A stretch of DNA of 64,000 nt from Fermentimonas sp. (GCA_015478775.1 JADMKP010000007.1:744001-808000); one strand, 5' to 3'; counted from the first letter of the stretch, positions 33,218-41,967 are shown. Notes: generated from the sequence alone by a model not told the origin. Numbers and translations: made by a program.

Positions 33218-34351
33218 ATGGGTTTTATGATTTATAACGAAAGATATTCTACTCTGTGCAGCAACTTTAAGCAAGGCACAAACATTTACTTAAGCGAGAC
33301 AAATGTTGAGATTAAATTCTTTAATTTCAATAGTGTGTATAATGAATGCGACAATGCGCTACTTGCAACCGACAACAGCATTAGCGAAAACAGATCTTTC
33401 TTATATCCCGTTTTTATACCAGGCAAAAGCAAAAGAAAGAATTACAATGGTGCTATAGTTTTATTGCATGGATTAAATGAAAGAAGCTGGGAAAAATATC
33501 TAACCTGGGCAGAGTATTTATGCGTCAATAGTGGTAGACCGGTAATATTGTTCCCAATTGCATTTCATATTAACAGAGCTCCTTTATCATGGTCTAACCC
33601 ACGTAAAATGATGACCTTGCTTAACTTCAGAAAAGAGATGTATGTTGAAGACCGATCTATGAGTTTTGCAAATGTAGCATTAAGCGATAGGCTGAGTCAC
33701 AACCCCGAGCGGTTTTACTTGTCGGGAAGGCAAACGTGGGCCGACTTGACCTCTCTTTTTGAAATGATTAAAAATGGCAGTCACACTTTATTTAAAGAGG
33801 ACACTAAAATAGACATATTTGCATATTCAATAGGAGCATTCTTGTCGCAAGTTGCACTCATAGCAAATCAGAAAAACCTTTTCTCAAACACCAAACTTTT
33901 CATGTTTTGTGGTGGTAGCATATTCAACTCAATGCAGGGAGCCTCAAGAAGCATTATGGATAGGCCTGCATTTCAAACAATTAAAGACTATTATATCAAC
34001 ACCTTTGATGAAGAAAAACATGCATCTTCTCTTAGATGGATTAGAGATAAAGCCTTTAATGCGTTTAATAGCATGATTTCGGCAGATAGGCATAAGTTAG
34101 AACGTGAAGAAGCATTCTTTAAACTTAGTAATCAAATTAAGGGCATCACACTCCAACAAGATGAAGTAATACCCCATAGTGGTGTTTTAGAGGCAATGGG
34201 CAAAAAAAATGCTATGTCAAATATAACCTTGTTAGACTTCAACTTCCCCTATAGTCATGAAAATCCGTTTCCTGTGAAAACCAAAGACACAACCCTGTTA
34301 AACAAATCTTTTAAAACTGTTTTTAATAATGCAGTAAATTTCTTTTCGTAG
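33218..34351 (+). CDS. Alpha/beta-hydrolase-fold protein (possibly DUF6051)
   Basis: A 377-residue protein without a clear signal peptide. The hydrolase fold shows an oxyanion-type HGLNERSWEKYLTWAEYL region (about 85-102) and a nucleophile elbow with Ser in FAYSIGAFLSQ (near residue 205). A candidate acidic residue lies in QDEVIPHSGV, and a possible His in YSHENPF near the end. Length and wording recall DUF6051, but that name is from memory and unverified. It is divergent from the LytTR gene and shares the intergenic region with the repeat operator, so it may be a regulated target. An ATG three codons downstream is an alternative start. Confidence 0.55.
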   Translation: MGFMIYNERYSTLCSNFKQGTNIYLSETNVEIKFFNFNSVYNECDNALLATDNSISENRSFLYPVFIPGKSKRKNYNGAIVLLHGLNERSWEKYLTWAEYLCVNSGRPVILFPIAFHINRAPLSWSNPRKMMTLLNFRKEMYVEDRSMSFANVALSDRLSHNPERFYLSGRQTWADLTSLFEMIKNGSHTLFKEDTKIDIFAYSIGAFLSQVALIANQKNLFSNTKLFMFCGGSIFNSMQGASRSIMDRPAFQTIKDYYINTFDEEKHASSLRWIRDKAFNAFNSMISADRHKLEREEAFFKLSNQIKGITLQQDEVIPHSGVLEAMGKKNAMSNITLLDFNFPYSHENPFPVKTKDTTLLNKSFKTVFNNAVNFFS

Positions 34352-34391
34352 GAATAATTAAAATATTTATGAATTATTGTTCATATAATTG

Positions 34392-34399
34392 TAAATTTG
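34392..34399 (+). promoter_or_regulatory. Candidate -7 element for the sulfatase gene
   Basis: TAAATTTG matches TAnnTTTG, 36 bases before the sulfatase ATG. No TTTG is present at the -33 position. Confidence 0.35.
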
Positions 34400-34435
34400 T
34401 AATTCATCTATTATTTCAGAAGAAAGTAAAATCTT

Positions 34436-36028
34436 ATGAAGCATATTCTTATAAACTCAGCAACACTCCTAGGTGTTGGATCAATGGCATTGCTGGCGGC
34501 GTGTCAGACACAAGAAAAAGAACAACAGCGACCTAATATTATTTTTATCATGAGCGACGATCATGCTTATCAGGCAATTAGCGCTTATGGGCATGGTTTA
34601 AACCAGACTCCTAATATCGATAGACTTGCCAATGAGGGTGCAATGTTTACTAGGTCAACTGTTACTAACTCAATAAGTGCCCCAAGTAGGGCTGTGCTAT
34701 TAACTGGCAAACACAGTTTTGTTAATGGTAAGGTTGATAATCTTCAGCCGTTCGACTGGGATCAGCCCAACTTTCCTAAACTGATGCAGGCCAATGGTTA
34801 CCAAACTGCAATGATTGGAAAGATTCATCTTGATGGTATCCCTCAGGGGTTCGACTACTCTATGGTGCTTCCAGGCCAGGGCGAGTATTATAATCCCGAC
34901 TTCTTTATCGATGGTGAGAGAGTTAGAAGAGAAGGTTATTGCACCGAGATTGTTACGGAAGAGACTATCGATTGGATAAAGAATAAGCGAGATCCTAACA
35001 AGCCGTTTGCTGTTTTGTATCACCAAAAAGCGCCTCATCGTAACTGGTTGCCTGCACCTAAATATCTGGATTTGTATGATGATGTAACTTTTGAGCTTCC
35101 CGAGACTTTCTTTGATGACTATGAAGGAAGGGGAAGAGCTGCAAAGGAACAAGAGATGCAGGTACATGGCCATGCAATGTGGGGGCATGATTTTAAGTTT
35201 ATTGTTGATCCAAATGGAGACAGCACCGGGTTTCATCATCAACTAGATAGGATGACGCCTCAGCAGAGGGAAGATTGGATGGCTGCATATTCTTCGGAGA
35301 ACGAAGAGTTTATAGCTAATTATAACGATATGACCAATGAGGAGATTGCTCTTTGGAAATATAACCGATATATAAAAGATTACTTGCGCACAATAAAGTC
35401 TGTTGATGATGGTGTGGGCGAACTTCTAGATTATCTGGAAGAATCGGGACTTGCCGAAAATACCATTGTTGTTTATACTTCCGATCAAGGATTTTATCTT
35501 GGTGAGCATGGTTGGTTCGACAAACGATTTATGTATGAAGAATCGTTCAGAACGCCTATCCTTATGCGATATCCTAAAGAAATTAAGGCTGGCACCGTGA
35601 TTGATAAGCTTGTGCAGAATCTCGATTTCGCACCCACTTTTCTAGATTATGCAGGTATTGATGCACCCGAAGAGATGCAGGGCGAATCGTTCCGCAAACT
35701 TGTATCAGGTAAAACTAAAGAATGGCGTGATTTTGCCTATTATACCTATTATGAATATCCTGCCGAGCATATGGTAAAACGCCATTACGGTGTTACCACA
35801 GATAGATATAAGCTGATACATTTCTATTACGATATTGATGAGTGGGAATTATACGATCTCGAAACTGATCCAAAAGAGTTGAATAATCAGTATAACAACC
35901 CCGAATATGCCGAAGTTAGAGAGATGATGCATAAAAAGCTGAAAGATACCCGCACGCACTATGGCGATAGCGATGAGCTTAACCAAATGTATCTTCTGAA
36001 GTTTCTAGATCATAGAGCTGGCAGATAA
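34436..36028 (+). CDS. Serine-type sulfatase lipoprotein (S1 family)
   Basis: A 530-residue sulfatase with lipobox Cys23 (LLAACQ). The maturation motif is Ser81-Ala-Pro-Ser-Arg85 in SISAPSRAVLLTG. Ser replaces Cys at the formylglycine position, so the radical-SAM maturase anSME is needed; its gene is not in this window. Metal ligands are visible in FIMSDDHAYQ (Asp41, Asp42) and later in YTSDQGFYLGEHGW. It probably removes sulfate from a sulfated glycan in the periplasm; the exact S1 subfamily and substrate are not resolved. No SusC/D pair is adjacent; the fucosidase and GH43 genes follow after lysO. Confidence 0.9.
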   Translation: MKHILINSATLLGVGSMALLAACQTQEKEQQRPNIIFIMSDDHAYQAISAYGHGLNQTPNIDRLANEGAMFTRSTVTNSISAPSRAVLLTGKHSFVNGKVDNLQPFDWDQPNFPKLMQANGYQTAMIGKIHLDGIPQGFDYSMVLPGQGEYYNPDFFIDGERVRREGYCTEIVTEETIDWIKNKRDPNKPFAVLYHQKAPHRNWLPAPKYLDLYDDVTFELPETFFDDYEGRGRAAKEQEMQVHGHAMWGHDFKFIVDPNGDSTGFHHQLDRMTPQQREDWMAAYSSENEEFIANYNDMTNEEIALWKYNRYIKDYLRTIKSVDDGVGELLDYLEESGLAENTIVVYTSDQGFYLGEHGWFDKRFMYEESFRTPILMRYPKEIKAGTVIDKLVQNLDFAPTFLDYAGIDAPEEMQGESFRKLVSGKTKEWRDFAYYTYYEYPAEHMVKRHYGVTTDRYKLIHFYYDIDEWELYDLETDPKELNNQYNNPEYAEVREMMHKKLKDTRTHYGDSDELNQMYLLKFLDHRAGR

Positions 36029-36048
36029 TTTAATTCTTATAACACTAT

Positions 36049-36318
36049 ATGTTTATAGTTATAGCTTTTATGTTCATAGGAGGTATACTCGGTTACATTC
36101 TCAGACGTAGAAACACTGGGTATACCTCTAAAGTTATAATGATATTGATATGCCTGTTACTTCTACTTTTAGGTATTGAAGTTGGGCAAAACCCCGAGAT
36201 AATTAATGGTATTTCAACAATTGGAGTTGAAGCCCTAACCATCACTATTGCAGCTGTAGCAGGAAGCGCAATAATGTCACTTTTACTTTGGAAGTATATT
36301 AAAAGTAGAAAAAAGTGA
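36049..36318 (+). CDS. LysO-type lysine exporter, N-terminal part as a separate small protein
   Basis: An 89-residue protein of three membrane helices (FIVIAFMFIGGILGYILR; VIMILICLLLLLLGIEVGQN; ALTITIAAVAGSAIMSLLL). It corresponds to the N-terminal third of E. coli LysO (YbjE, about 300 residues), including the conserved LGIEVGQ turn. The 200-residue remainder is encoded 4 bases downstream. The two together make 289 residues, so the transporter is probably assembled from two chains. It exports lysine and toxic analogues across the inner membrane. Confidence 0.75.
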   Translation: MFIVIAFMFIGGILGYILRRRNTGYTSKVIMILICLLLLLLGIEVGQNPEIINGISTIGVEALTITIAAVAGSAIMSLLLWKYIKSRKK

Positions 36319-36322
36319 GCTT

Positions 36323-36925
36323 ATGAGAACCAGCATTATCATTGTCTCCTTCTTTATTGTTGGTATAGCAGTGGGATATTTTGATATCATCCCAATGGAA
36401 ATGTTTAACACCAAACTTAGTTTCTACGTGTTATGCGCCCTTATGCTTTGCGTGGGAATAAGTATTGGTAGCGACTCAAAAACCCTTAAGAGCTTCAAAA
36501 GAATAAACCCCGTATACTACCTATTACCTTTATCTACTATAATAGGCACTCTTGGCGGCTGTGCTTTAATATCATTTATGTTGCCCGAACGCACCATTGC
36601 CGAGATAATGGCCGTAGGAAGCGGCTTTGGATATTATTCACTATCAAGCATCTTTATTACCGAGTATAAAGGTGCAGAACTTGGCACTATCGCTTTATTA
36701 TCTAATATTATACGTGAAATAATTGCCCTACTGTTTGCCCCATTCTTTGTAAAGTATTTCGGCAAACTTGCACCCATAGCAGTGGGTGGTGCAACAACCA
36801 TGGATACCACCCTTCCGGTGATACTTAAATTTTCGGGAAAAGAATTCTTGGTGGTTTCTCTATTCAGTGGGTTTGTACTCGATTTAAGTGTGCCGTTTCT
36901 TGTAATTTTCTTTTGTACTATATAA
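36323..36925 (+). CDS. lysO: LysO-type lysine exporter, C-terminal part
   Basis: A 200-residue membrane protein of the DUF340/LysO family. Conserved stretches are CALMLCVGISIGSD, AVGSGFGYYSLSSIFITEYKGAELG, ALLSNIIREIIALLFAPFF and VGGATTMDTTLPVI. Its GSGFGYYSL and TTMDTTLP segments carry the polar residues expected for substrate handling. It begins 4 bases after the stop of the 89-residue partner with its own ATG. Both ORFs are clean, so this is a normal two-gene arrangement rather than a fresh frameshift. Confidence 0.85.
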   Translation: MRTSIIIVSFFIVGIAVGYFDIIPMEMFNTKLSFYVLCALMLCVGISIGSDSKTLKSFKRINPVYYLLPLSTIIGTLGGCALISFMLPERTIAEIMAVGSGFGYYSLSSIFITEYKGAELGTIALLSNIIREIIALLFAPFFVKYFGKLAPIAVGGATTMDTTLPVILKFSGKEFLVVSLFSGFVLDLSVPFLVIFFCTI

Positions 36926-37241
36926 ATGTTAAAACGGAGAAGTTAAGTTATTTTGAATTGGTATAATTGAAAACGTTTTTTTAGTTCTTAAACAGTAGCC
37001 TAAACACACCTGAATAGTTTACCATTTTAAGAAACCAACCTTCATTGAATATAAATGCAGCTACCTTCATAAAGCTATGTACCATCAAGGCTATGCACGC
37101 ATTAGATCCTTTATCGTCCTGATATTAATGGTTCTATTTCATTTTAGTTGAAAACCTCCATCTCTATCTAAGAAGTTATCTGAGTCATCATCCGATATAA
37201 AATATCACAAAGTTCCACTGCAACTAAATTGAAGAAGAACC

Positions 37242-37325
37242 ACCTATTTCAGGTGTGTCGTCCTGATTTTTGTTTAGATATTGTGTAAACCTATTTCAGG
37301 ACTAGACACCTATTTCAGGACTAGA
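37242..37325. repeat. Tandem direct repeat, 18 bases, period 19
   Basis: ACCTATTTCAGGACTAGA occurs at 37289-37306 and 37308-37325 without mismatch. The first 12 bases occur once more at 37242-37253. Two and a half copies are too few and too closely packed for a CRISPR array. Confidence 0.85.
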
Positions 37326-37354
37326 AATACGGACAAACTCCCTACCAAGTCCGT

Positions 37355-37404
37355 ACCAACTCCTAATCAACACTGTATAAATACGAGGAAACTTAGGAGT
37401 TGGT
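37355..37404. repeat. Perfect 12-base inverted repeat
   Basis: ACCAACTCCTAA (37355-37366) and TTAGGAGTTGGT (37393-37404) are exact complements around a 26-base loop. The flanks also contain CCAAGTCCGTACCAAC, a GTTGG/CCAAC-rich type of sequence that suggests an intergenic repeat family. No T-run follows, so it is not an ordinary terminator. Confidence 0.8.
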
Positions 37405-37546
37405 TAAGACTTAGTGAAGGTTTGGTCTCTTTGTATCTAATGCTTTCTTCACACGATTAATTTAGTACGATTATTGCAGTTAACATTTAAAATTTGTTAC
37501 TTTGAATTTGAAAGGAATGAATTAACTACAGAAAATACTAAACATC

Positions 37547-38917
37547 ATGAGAAGATATTTCCTGCTGTTTATAGTTGGAACAATGTTTTGTGCATATCTT
37601 TTTCCTCAGGAATCAATATGGAACGAAACTGAAGAAGCTAAATATGAGAGGCTTCAATGGTGGACAGACGCTAGGTATGGAATGTTTATCCACTGGGGAA
37701 TATATTCTCAGCCGGCTCGACATGAATGGGTAAAAAAAAACGAACGTATTTCTGATGCCGACTACCTCAAGTATTTTGAGTTATTTAATCCTGATCTTTA
37801 TAACCCTACAGAATGGGCAAAGAAAGCAAAGGCTGCAGGTATGAAGTACGCTGTAATTACTACAAAGCATCATGACGGCTTTTGTATGTTCGAATCGGAT
37901 TATACTGATTATAACATCATGAATACACCCTATGGAAAGGATGCTATCAAACAATGGGTTGATGCTTTTAAAGCAGAGGGTTTAAAAGTTGGCTTTTACT
38001 ATTCGCTTTTAGACTGGCATCATCCTCACTATACAATAGATAGGGTTCACCCTCAAAGTGCTTTAACACAAGAAGAGTACAACAATCTGAATAAAGGACG
38101 CAATATGGATATCTACAGGCAGTATTTAAAAGATCAGGTGAAAGAGATCTTAACAAAATATGGAACTATTGATATTCTTTGGTTGGACTACTCTTTTCCG
38201 GGGGAGTTTGGGAAGGGTAGAGACGACTGGGATGCAGTTGAACTTGTAAAAATGGTTAGAGAGCTGCAGCCTAACATTATCTTAAATGATAGGGCAGATT
38301 TAAAAGATTATTGGGGAGGATGGGATTTTACTACCCCCGAACAATTTAAAGTGCAGAGTTGGCCTGAGATAGATGGAAAGAAAATTGCATGGGAAACCTG
38401 TCAGACTTTTTCCGGTTCGTGGGGATATTATAGAGATGAACTCACATGGAAGAATAACCGCCAACTACTGGGCCTACTTATTGAGTCGGTAAGCAAAGGA
38501 GGAAACTTATTGCTTAATGTTGGTCCCACAGCGAGAGGTACATTAGATCCGCGTGCTGATAAGGCATTAGCAGAAATGGGCGATTGGATGAGGTATCACA
38601 GTCGTTCAATTTACGGTTGCACTCAAGCTCCCGAAGAGTTTGATGTACCTGAGCATTCAATTCTAACATATAACCCAAACACAAAAAGGCTGTATATCCA
38701 TCTTCTCGACTATCCAATAACAAATTTCAGACTAGCAGGATATAAAGGAAAAGTGAAGTATGCTCAATTTCTTCATGATGCCTCTGAAATTAGAATAACT
38801 GCACCATTTGGTCATCATATGCAGGGTAGCATTGCTACTGAAAATGATTTAAACTTACTTTTACCTATGATAAAACCTGATGTGGAAATTCCGGTAATTG
38901 AATTAATTCTAGAATAG
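37547..38917 (+). CDS. GH29 alpha-L-fucosidase
   Basis: A 456-residue secreted enzyme with a Sec signal (about residues 1-20; no lipobox). The family opening RYGMFIHWGIYSQPARHEWV, the His pair TTKHHDGFCMFES and the nucleophile Asp214 in IDILWLDYSF are all present. The catalytic barrel ends near residue 345; a beta-sandwich domain of about 110 residues follows. It hydrolyses terminal alpha-L-fucose. With the GH43-like and sulfatase genes nearby it could act on fucosylated or sulfated glycans from algae, mucin or plants. The GH43-like gene follows within 30 bases. Confidence 0.92.
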   Translation: MRRYFLLFIVGTMFCAYLFPQESIWNETEEAKYERLQWWTDARYGMFIHWGIYSQPARHEWVKKNERISDADYLKYFELFNPDLYNPTEWAKKAKAAGMKYAVITTKHHDGFCMFESDYTDYNIMNTPYGKDAIKQWVDAFKAEGLKVGFYYSLLDWHHPHYTIDRVHPQSALTQEEYNNLNKGRNMDIYRQYLKDQVKEILTKYGTIDILWLDYSFPGEFGKGRDDWDAVELVKMVRELQPNIILNDRADLKDYWGGWDFTTPEQFKVQSWPEIDGKKIAWETCQTFSGSWGYYRDELTWKNNRQLLGLLIESVSKGGNLLLNVGPTARGTLDPRADKALAEMGDWMRYHSRSIYGCTQAPEEFDVPEHSILTYNPNTKRLYIHLLDYPITNFRLAGYKGKVKYAQFLHDASEIRITAPFGHHMQGSIATENDLNLLLPMIKPDVEIPVIELILE

Positions 38918-38944
38918 ATAATGATTATTTTTAAAATATATAAA

Positions 38945-39937
38945 ATGAAAAAAACACTGTTGGTAATTATTGCAGGAATATTATTATTATCTTGTAAATC
39001 TGCACAAAAAAACTTTCAAACTGTTGAGGTTGCATACTCATCAAATCCCGTTTTAGATGGCTGGTATGCCGATCCCGAAGGGATTATTTATGGAGATAAA
39101 TATTGGATATTCCCTACCTTCTCTGATTATTATGAAAATCAGATTTTATTTAATGCCTTTTCTTCGCCTGATTTGGTTAACTGGACAAAGCATGAAAACA
39201 TATTAGATTCATCTGAGGTGAAATGGGCACATAAAGCAATGTGGGCACCTGGAGTTATTGAGAAGGATGGCAAATATTACTTCTTTTTCGCAGCCAATGA
39301 TATACAAAACAATGATGAAGTTGGGGGTATTGGAGTTGCTATTAGTGATAAACCTGAAGGACCCTATAAAGATCTATTGGGCAAACCGCTTATCGACAAA
39401 ATAGTAAATGGAGCACAACCCATCGATCAGTTTGTTTTTAAAGAAAACGATAGTACGTACTATATGTATTATGGTGGATGGAGGCATTGTAATGTGGTAT
39501 TGCTCAAGAATGATTTTACTGGTATCAGACCGTTTCCTGATGGAGAGTTATACAAAGAAGTAACTCCTGAGGATTATGTTGAGGGACCTTTTATGTTTAA
39601 AAAAGATGGCAAATACTATTTCATGTGGTCTGAAGGTGGTTGGGGTGGACCAAACTACAAAGTGGCTTATGCTATTACAGATAATCCACTTGGTCCTTTT
39701 AAACGCATAAACACAATACTTGAGCAGGACCCTGAAGTTGCTACTGGAGCGGGTCACCACTCTGTCTTTCATAACAAAAGAACTGATAGTTGGTATATAA
39801 TTTATCACCGCAGACCTCTTGATGAAACTCATCATAATCATCGTGCAACAAGTATAGATATTATGGAGTTTGACGAGAATGGTTTTATTAAACCTGTTAA
39901 AATGACATTTAAAGGCGTGGCTCCAAATCCATTGTAA
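38945..39937 (+). CDS. GH43-like five-bladed beta-propeller glycosidase, lipoprotein
   Basis: The ORF opens at 38921, but the ATG at 38945 gives a proper lipoprotein signal (MKKTLLV ... ILLLSC, Cys17), so it is preferred; 330 residues. The three GH43-type acidic residues can be placed: Asp43 (YADPEG, base), Asp161 (PIDQFVF, pKa modulator) and Glu213 (VEGPFMFK, acid). The propeller ends in GHHSVFHNKRTDSWYIIYHR. Family members act on arabinosides, xylosides or galactosides; the substrate here is open. It is probably co-transcribed with the fucosidase gene and ends at a strong bidirectional terminator. Confidence 0.82.
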   Translation: MKKTLLVIIAGILLLSCKSAQKNFQTVEVAYSSNPVLDGWYADPEGIIYGDKYWIFPTFSDYYENQILFNAFSSPDLVNWTKHENILDSSEVKWAHKAMWAPGVIEKDGKYYFFFAANDIQNNDEVGGIGVAISDKPEGPYKDLLGKPLIDKIVNGAQPIDQFVFKENDSTYYMYYGGWRHCNVVLLKNDFTGIRPFPDGELYKEVTPEDYVEGPFMFKKDGKYYFMWSEGGWGGPNYKVAYAITDNPLGPFKRINTILEQDPEVATGAGHHSVFHNKRTDSWYIIYHRRPLDETHHNHRATSIDIMEFDENGFIKPVKMTFKGVAPNPL

Positions 39938-39963
39938 GAAACACACAAATATGAAGCTTAAAA

Positions 39964-39998
39964 AAGCCCGATATGTAAATTTAAAACATATCGGGCTT
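39964..39998. terminator. Strong bidirectional terminator
   Basis: AAGCCCGATATGT (39964-39976) pairs perfectly with ACATATCGGGCTT (39986-39998) over a 9-base loop, flanked by an A-run on the left and T-run on the right. It separates the convergent GH43 and DUF4091 genes and lies 6 bases from the stop codon of the latter. Confidence 0.9.
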
Positions 39999-40004
39999 AT
40001 TTTT

Positions 40005-41783
40005 TTACTTATTCAAAAGCATCTTTGCTTCATTTAGCTTTTCATTCCAATCGTTTGGTGGTTCTAGAGTATTAAAGTATTTAATAGTCTCTTCTAGCTC
40101 ATTGAGTTTAGAAAGCGACTCTGCACTGTTTTCATCACTATACTGTTTGCGAAGGACTCTAATCTTTTCTGCATCCTGAATACCTTCCACTAGTCGTTCA
40201 AACCTTATTGAACTGCGTGCATCGGGGTAAACTATGTAGGTATCGCCGGCAGGCCAAGTTCTGTAACGAGAGTCGGTGAGTGGATTCTCTACCCATGAAT
40301 TGTATGACCAGCGCAACATTCCGTCAAAATCTCCGGCAACTGTGCGCCATGCAGAGTAAACGGCTTCTGCAGACTCTGAAAATGTGAAAGTATTTGCAAA
40401 TGGATCGGAACAACATACATACCATGTTGTAACCAAACCGTTTTCTCTTCTTGCAGCAATGTCTTCTACATCCACAACGCTGCCTGCACCTGCACTAATA
40501 TCTTTGATTCCTGGATACTCTTTATAGCTTTTGTGATTGTCGGCAAGTGATATTCCTAACTCTGGTGCGGCATCATTTAAGACTTTTAATGCTGCTTGCA
40601 TATCGGCGGGCGAACGTTCATCCATTGCAATATTGGTTATTTCGAGCCATCCTTTTTCTTTGAGGTGGTGGGTGAAATCTGTAAGAAAGATTGTCCAAAT
40701 TTCTGTGTATTCGGACGACTGTGCAGGTAGCTCAAGTGTTACAAGCTCTTTTTTCTCCATATCATTATAGTGGAGTTTATTGTTCCAGGTTAGAAGAGAG
40801 TAACAGTTGATCATGTCATTTACACCCAGATCCATCATAAACTCAACCCATTTATCGAATACGGTATAATCGAAAATCCAAGTTTGATCTTCGTTCTTTG
40901 TCCAAATAATCATATCTGAATAAGCATCAAAGGATTGATTATTCCATGGATCGATATTTAATGTTGCAGTAATTACTTTCTGACCCGCATCTGCAAGCAT
41001 CTTCATTAGTGGTCTCATTTTATCAAAATGAGCATCGCTCCACATTTCGAGATTATGCACACGCGCCACTGCTGATGGGTGTTGCCATAAATCGAGGTGA
41101 TATACCCATTCTGAGGGATTGGGAAGAAGTTGATCTACCACTTCGATCTCAATTTCAAACTCTTCTGCAAAGTTTCTATCAGCGTATAATTTAAGATTTC
41201 CTTTATATACTCCCGCTACAGCATCGGCTGGGATTGAAAATGTAAGCCAAACTGGTCTTATAGTTTTTGCATCGATATTGAAATTATCTAAGTTGTCCAG
41301 CATATCGGGGGCTAATGATGCGGCGTAATCTTCGGGTTTGCGATGGCCACAACCTTCGGCAAACTCATCGGTCATTACGTAACGCACAAACCTTGCTTGG
41401 GCGATGGAAGCAGGCAAGGTGCTTGCTTCTGACGTGAAGCTATCGAATTCTAGCTCTACCTGATTTACATTGCTTGCCGACCAAAGCAGTAGTTGCCCTG
41501 AAAGTTTTTCGTTTTTCCATCCTGTTACTTTAATACTCTTTGAGGTTGTTACCTGAGGGGCAACCGACTTGGGCATTTTGTCATCTATTGATATAAAAGA
41601 TGCTTGTAGTCCTTCTGGAACATTTGACCAGTCGGAAATCGTATCACTAGTTGGATCTTGCAACTCTTGAAAAGTATTAAATTCTTTTTCAGATCGTTTG
41701 CTATCGCAAGAAAAAAGTGAGGTAAATGCTATACCCAACACGAGGCAAAGCAAAAACAGCCTGCCAAAGTTTTTTAAAGACAT
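40005..41783 (-). CDS. DUF4091-domain lipoprotein, GH123-like
   Basis: A 592-residue lipoprotein (lipobox Cys26, TSLFSC). Residues about 60-220 form a beta-sandwich and residues about 225-470 a TIM-barrel-like region with an Asp388-Glu389 pair (NIAMDERSP). That pair matches the catalytic D-E pair of GH123 N-acetylgalactosaminidases, which use substrate-assisted catalysis. The C-terminal part (about 475-575) is DUF4091: GMLRWSYNSWVENPL, YIVYPDARSSIRFERLVEGI. Function as a glycosidase is inferred. It is a single gene, transcribed towards the GH43 gene. A TATATTTG element (41843-41850) lies upstream. Confidence 0.75.
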   Translation of the reverse strand: MSLKNFGRLFLLCLVLGIAFTSLFSCDSKRSEKEFNTFQELQDPTSDTISDWSNVPEGLQASFISIDDKMPKSVAPQVTTSKSIKVTGWKNEKLSGQLLLWSASNVNQVELEFDSFTSEASTLPASIAQARFVRYVMTDEFAEGCGHRKPEDYAASLAPDMLDNLDNFNIDAKTIRPVWLTFSIPADAVAGVYKGNLKLYADRNFAEEFEIEIEVVDQLLPNPSEWVYHLDLWQHPSAVARVHNLEMWSDAHFDKMRPLMKMLADAGQKVITATLNIDPWNNQSFDAYSDMIIWTKNEDQTWIFDYTVFDKWVEFMMDLGVNDMINCYSLLTWNNKLHYNDMEKKELVTLELPAQSSEYTEIWTIFLTDFTHHLKEKGWLEITNIAMDERSPADMQAALKVLNDAAPELGISLADNHKSYKEYPGIKDISAGAGSVVDVEDIAARRENGLVTTWYVCCSDPFANTFTFSESAEAVYSAWRTVAGDFDGMLRWSYNSWVENPLTDSRYRTWPAGDTYIVYPDARSSIRFERLVEGIQDAEKIRVLRKQYSDENSAESLSKLNELEETIKYFNTLEPPNDWNEKLNEAKMLLNK

Positions 41784-41842
41784 AATTAATTGATTTATTT
41801 TTTGATTTCTATTTCCAAATTGTTTGACATTTAAACAATAGA

Positions 41843-41872
41843 CAAATATAGCGGTTATAGTTCACTTATAAC
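41843..41872 (-). promoter_or_regulatory. Candidate -7 element and inverted repeat upstream of the DUF4091 gene
   Basis: The minus strand reads TATATTTG at 41850-41843, matching TAnnTTTG, about 60 bases before the ATG. Next to it, GTTATA (41854-41859) and TATAAC (41867-41872) form an inverted repeat with a 7-base spacer in the -15 to -33 region, a possible operator. Confidence 0.4.
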
Positions 41873-41915
41873 GAATCGATTTTTAAAATAAATCAAAGAA
41901 AATTGTAAGGAAAGC

Positions 41916-41933
41916 ATACCACATTTGTGGTAT
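41916..41933. promoter_or_regulatory. 8-2-8 inverted repeat, candidate operator
   Basis: ATACCACA-TT-TGTGGTAT is a perfect inverted repeat with 8-base arms, 60 bases upstream of the leader-peptide -7 box. The position (about -70) suits an activator. The CACA/TGTG core recalls but does not match the CRP/FNR site. It lies between divergent transcription units and could serve either. Confidence 0.5.
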
Positions 41934-41967
41934 TTTGTTATCTAAATGAATAATTTCCTTATAATTT

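Larger units (their letters stand above)
36926..37546. other. 621-base gap with tandem and inverted repeats, no gene seen
   Basis: No convincing coding sequence on either strand. The left part (36926-37200) is unremarkable. The right part holds two exact 18-base copies of ACCTATTTCAGGACTAGA (37289-37306, 37308-37325), a truncated copy (37242-37253) and an inverted repeat ACCAACTCCTAA / TTAGGAGTTGGT (37355-37366, 37393-37404). The fucosidase promoter must lie in the last 150 bases; no exact consensus was found. Confidence 0.6.

Noticed and set aside
34700-35242. 180-codon ORF antisense to the sulfatase gene
   Set aside because: It is the shadow of a strong coding frame with intact catalytic motifs; its product has no recognisable domain or good start.
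36049-36925. lysO broken by a recent frameshift
   Set aside because: Both parts have proper start and stop codons, intact helices and a 4-base gap; this looks like a stable two-gene form.
37242-37325. Short direct repeats resembling a CRISPR array
   Set aside because: Only two full copies with a one-base gap, no spacers of regular length and no cas genes.
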